From an uncultured Naasia sp. (GTDB lineage Bacteria; Actinomycetota; Actinomycetes; Actinomycetales; Microbacteriaceae), in contig CAJYYA010000010.1 of NCBI GenBank assembly GCA_913778905.1, forward strand, positions 62,001 to 126,000: 64,000 bases of DNA. Direction: 5' to 3'. Below, piece by piece: positions 62,527 through 64,000 of this stretch; within the stretch, counting starts at the first letter, position 1; every line of letters begins with the position of its first letter. A model generated the notes under the pieces. It was not told where the DNA came from, made no database searches, and was given only the letters and a program-made list of their open reading frames with translations. The translations under genes and the position numbers were made by a program.

Positions 62527-64000
62527 GTGACACAGAGCGGCAAGCCTACCCTTCTGCTGATCGACGGCCATTCGCTGGCCTTCCGAGCGTTCTACGCGCT
62601 GCCGGTCGACAGTTTCCAGACATCCGACGGTCAGCACACGAACGCCATCCACGGGTTCCTCTCGATGTTCCTGCTGCTGCTGCAGAAGGAGAAGCCGACC
62701 CATATCGCGGTCGCATTCGACATCTCGCGGCACTCGTTCCGCACTCGTGACTATCCCGAGTACAAGGGCACGCGCGGTGAGACGCCGAGCGAGTTCATGG
62801 GGCAGGTCCCGCTCCTGCAGGACGCTCTCAAGGCGATGAACGTCACCACCGTCACGAAAGAGGACTTCGAGGCCGACGACATCATCGCGACCCTGGCCCG
62901 GCAGGGACGAGAGGACGGGTTCGACGTGCTCATCGTCTCGGGTGACCGGGACACGATCCAGCTCGTCAACGACGAGGTGACGCTGCTCTACCCGTCGGGC
63001 CGTCAGGGCATCTCGGACCTCAAGCGTTACGACCCCGCCGCGGTACGCGAGCGCTACGGCATCGAACCGAAGCAGTACCCGGATGTCGCCGCGCTCGTCG
63101 GAGAGACCAGCGACAACCTCATCGGCATCGACAAGGTGGGCGAGAAGACGGCCGTCAAATGGCTGGGCATCTACGGCTCGCTCGACGGCATCCTCGAGCA
63201 CGCGGACGAGATCAAGGGCGTCGTCGGCAACAATCTCCGCGAGCAGCGCGAGCGCGCTGAGCGCAACCGGCGTCTCAATCGCCTCGTCGACGATGTCGAG
63301 CTCGAAGTCCGTCCGTCGGACCTCGAACGCAAGCCCATCGACGAGACCGCTATCCGCACGCTCTTCGCCCGCCTCCAGTTCAAGACGCTGCTCGAGCGGG
63401 TCATGAAGCTCGAGGGCGGCAAGGGCAGCCTCTCGTCGGCGTCGACACCCGAGGGTGTCATCGAGCAGGAGCCGAGCACCGCGCCCGCGGCGCCCGCCCC
63501 CGCGACCGATCTGCTCGACGAAGAACTCGCCGCGTGGCTCCGCCGTCAGACGGAGAAGTGCCCGGACGGCCTCGGCCTCTCCGTCGAGTCCGCCGACGGA
63601 CGGGTGTCGGCGATCGGGATCGCGGGCGAGGACGAAAGCGTGCTCCTTCACTGGATCCCGGGGAGTCGCGACTACGCGCCTCTCGAGGAATGGCTGGCAG
63701 GAGACTCGCCGAAGGTCTTGCACGACGCGAAAACGCAGCTGAAGACCCTCCGCCGGAGCGGTCTGCGTCTCGGCGGCATCGCTTTCGACTCCATGGTCGC
63801 AGCGTGGCTTCTGCGGCCGAGCGGCGTCGACAAGACCCTCGCAGACGTCGTGCAGCGCTACCTCGCCGAGACCCTGCCGACGACGAACCCCAATCAGCTG
63901 GTCCCCGAGAACGAGGACGACGCCGGTGCCGCCGGCCAGGCCTGGTACACCCGTCGGGTGGTGCACACCCTCCGCGAGATCCTCGACGACCGCGATCTCG
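62527..64000 (+). CDS. polA: DNA polymerase I, 5' part only
   Basis: The first 491 codons of polA; the gene runs off the window. The 5'-nuclease domain is complete (about 1-300): LLIDGHSLAFRAFYAL, the RGETPSEFMGQVPLL loop, EDFEADDIIATLA, VSGDRDTIQLV and GETSDNLIGIDKVGEKTA. After an Ala/Pro linker the 3'-5' exonuclease-like domain begins (about 335); the usual DxE metal site appears lost, as in other actinobacterial Pol I. The GTG start gives the conserved N-terminus; downstream polymerase motifs lie outside the window. Confidence 0.96.
   Translation, partial: MTQSGKPTLLLIDGHSLAFRAFYALPVDSFQTSDGQHTNAIHGFLSMFLLLLQKEKPTHIAVAFDISRHSFRTRDYPEYKGTRGETPSEFMGQVPLLQDALKAMNVTTVTKEDFEADDIIATLARQGREDGFDVLIVSGDRDTIQLVNDEVTLLYPSGRQGISDLKRYDPAAVRERYGIEPKQYPDVAALVGETSDNLIGIDKVGEKTAVKWLGIYGSLDGILEHADEIKGVVGNNLREQRERAERNRRLNRLVDDVELEVRPSDLERKPIDETAIRTLFARLQFKTLLERVMKLEGGKGSLSSASTPEGVIEQEPSTAPAAPAPATDLLDEELAAWLRRQTEKCPDGLGLSVESADGRVSAIGIAGEDESVLLHWIPGSRDYAPLEEWLAGDSPKVLHDAKTQLKTLRRSGLRLGGIAFDSMVAAWLLRPSGVDKTLADVVQRYLAETLPTTNPNQLVPENEDDAGAAGQAWYTRRVVHTLREILDDRDL

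Noticed and set aside
62470-63966. Upstream extension of the thioesterase frame to 640 residues
   Set aside because: The extension is antisense to polA. The ATG at 62467-62469 with GGAAGGAT gives a complete 141-residue hotdog protein.

Overview
This window is ordinary chromosome from a high-GC actinobacterium. It looks like Microbacteriaceae and most resembles Microbacterium; that placement is inferred from gene order and protein style, not from a search. Support comes from the very high GC content, many GTG starts, four-base ATGA/GTGA overlaps inside operons, actinobacterial small families (HGxxPAAW, Trp-operon membrane protein, mIHF), a primosomal PriA without helicase motifs, an ANTAR regulator next to polA, and TANNNT -10 hexamers placed 6-8 nt before start codons. 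Nearly everything is on the + strand. Only an AbiEi-like orphan, a DUF349 protein, a cyclophilin, a thioesterase and a tRNA-Leu are on the - strand.

Layout. 1-6.2 kb: yebC (cut by the window edge), ruvC, ruvA, ruvB, yajC, secD, secF (Holliday-junction resolution, then Sec translocase accessory proteins). 6.2-8.5 kb: bifunctional (p)ppGpp enzyme Rel. 8.5-11.4 kb: the minus-strand island. 11.5-19.3 kb: rarA, rpsD, two small membrane proteins, alaS, ruvX, mltG. 19.3-23.4 kb: shikimate genes aroE-aroC-aroK-aroB and aroQ. 23.6-24.6 kb: efp, nusB. 24.7-33.6 kb: pyrimidine operon pyrR-pyrB-pyrC-(PH-like membrane protein)-carA-carB-pyrF, preceded by a PyrR-binding RNA hairpin that also holds the pyrR Shine-Dalgarno. 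33.6-41.8 kb: gmk (fused to an mIHF-like domain), rpoZ, coaBC, metK, priA, fmt, rsmB. 41.9-51.3 kb: rpe, hisE, hisG, hisF, hisI, trpE, a Trp-associated membrane protein, an HGxxPAAW protein, trpC, trpB, trpA, lgt. 51.5-59.1 kb: gltB, gltD, pyk. 59.3-64 kb: a small acidic protein, a degenerate FHA protein, tRNA-Leu with a decayed partial copy, an ANTAR response regulator, an OsmC-like protein, a hotdog thioesterase and the 5' part of polA.

Most genes are housekeeping and their assignments are secure. The more unusual signals are non-coding or architectural. They are: a 60-bp hairpin repeat present twice in the same orientation just after stop codons; the PyrR translational-control hairpin; a LexA-type palindrome before ruvAB; a repeated leaderless-promoter layout at nine genes; a duplicated tRNA-Leu 3' end whose terminator stems show compensatory change; a structured leader before metK; and the mIHF-guanylate kinase fusion. 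I found no CRISPR array, insertion sequence, prophage or defence island. No gene-free stretch exceeds about 300 bases except 60424-60775, which holds the tRNA-Leu locus. If a new system is present it is at the level of RNA elements, not a gene cluster.
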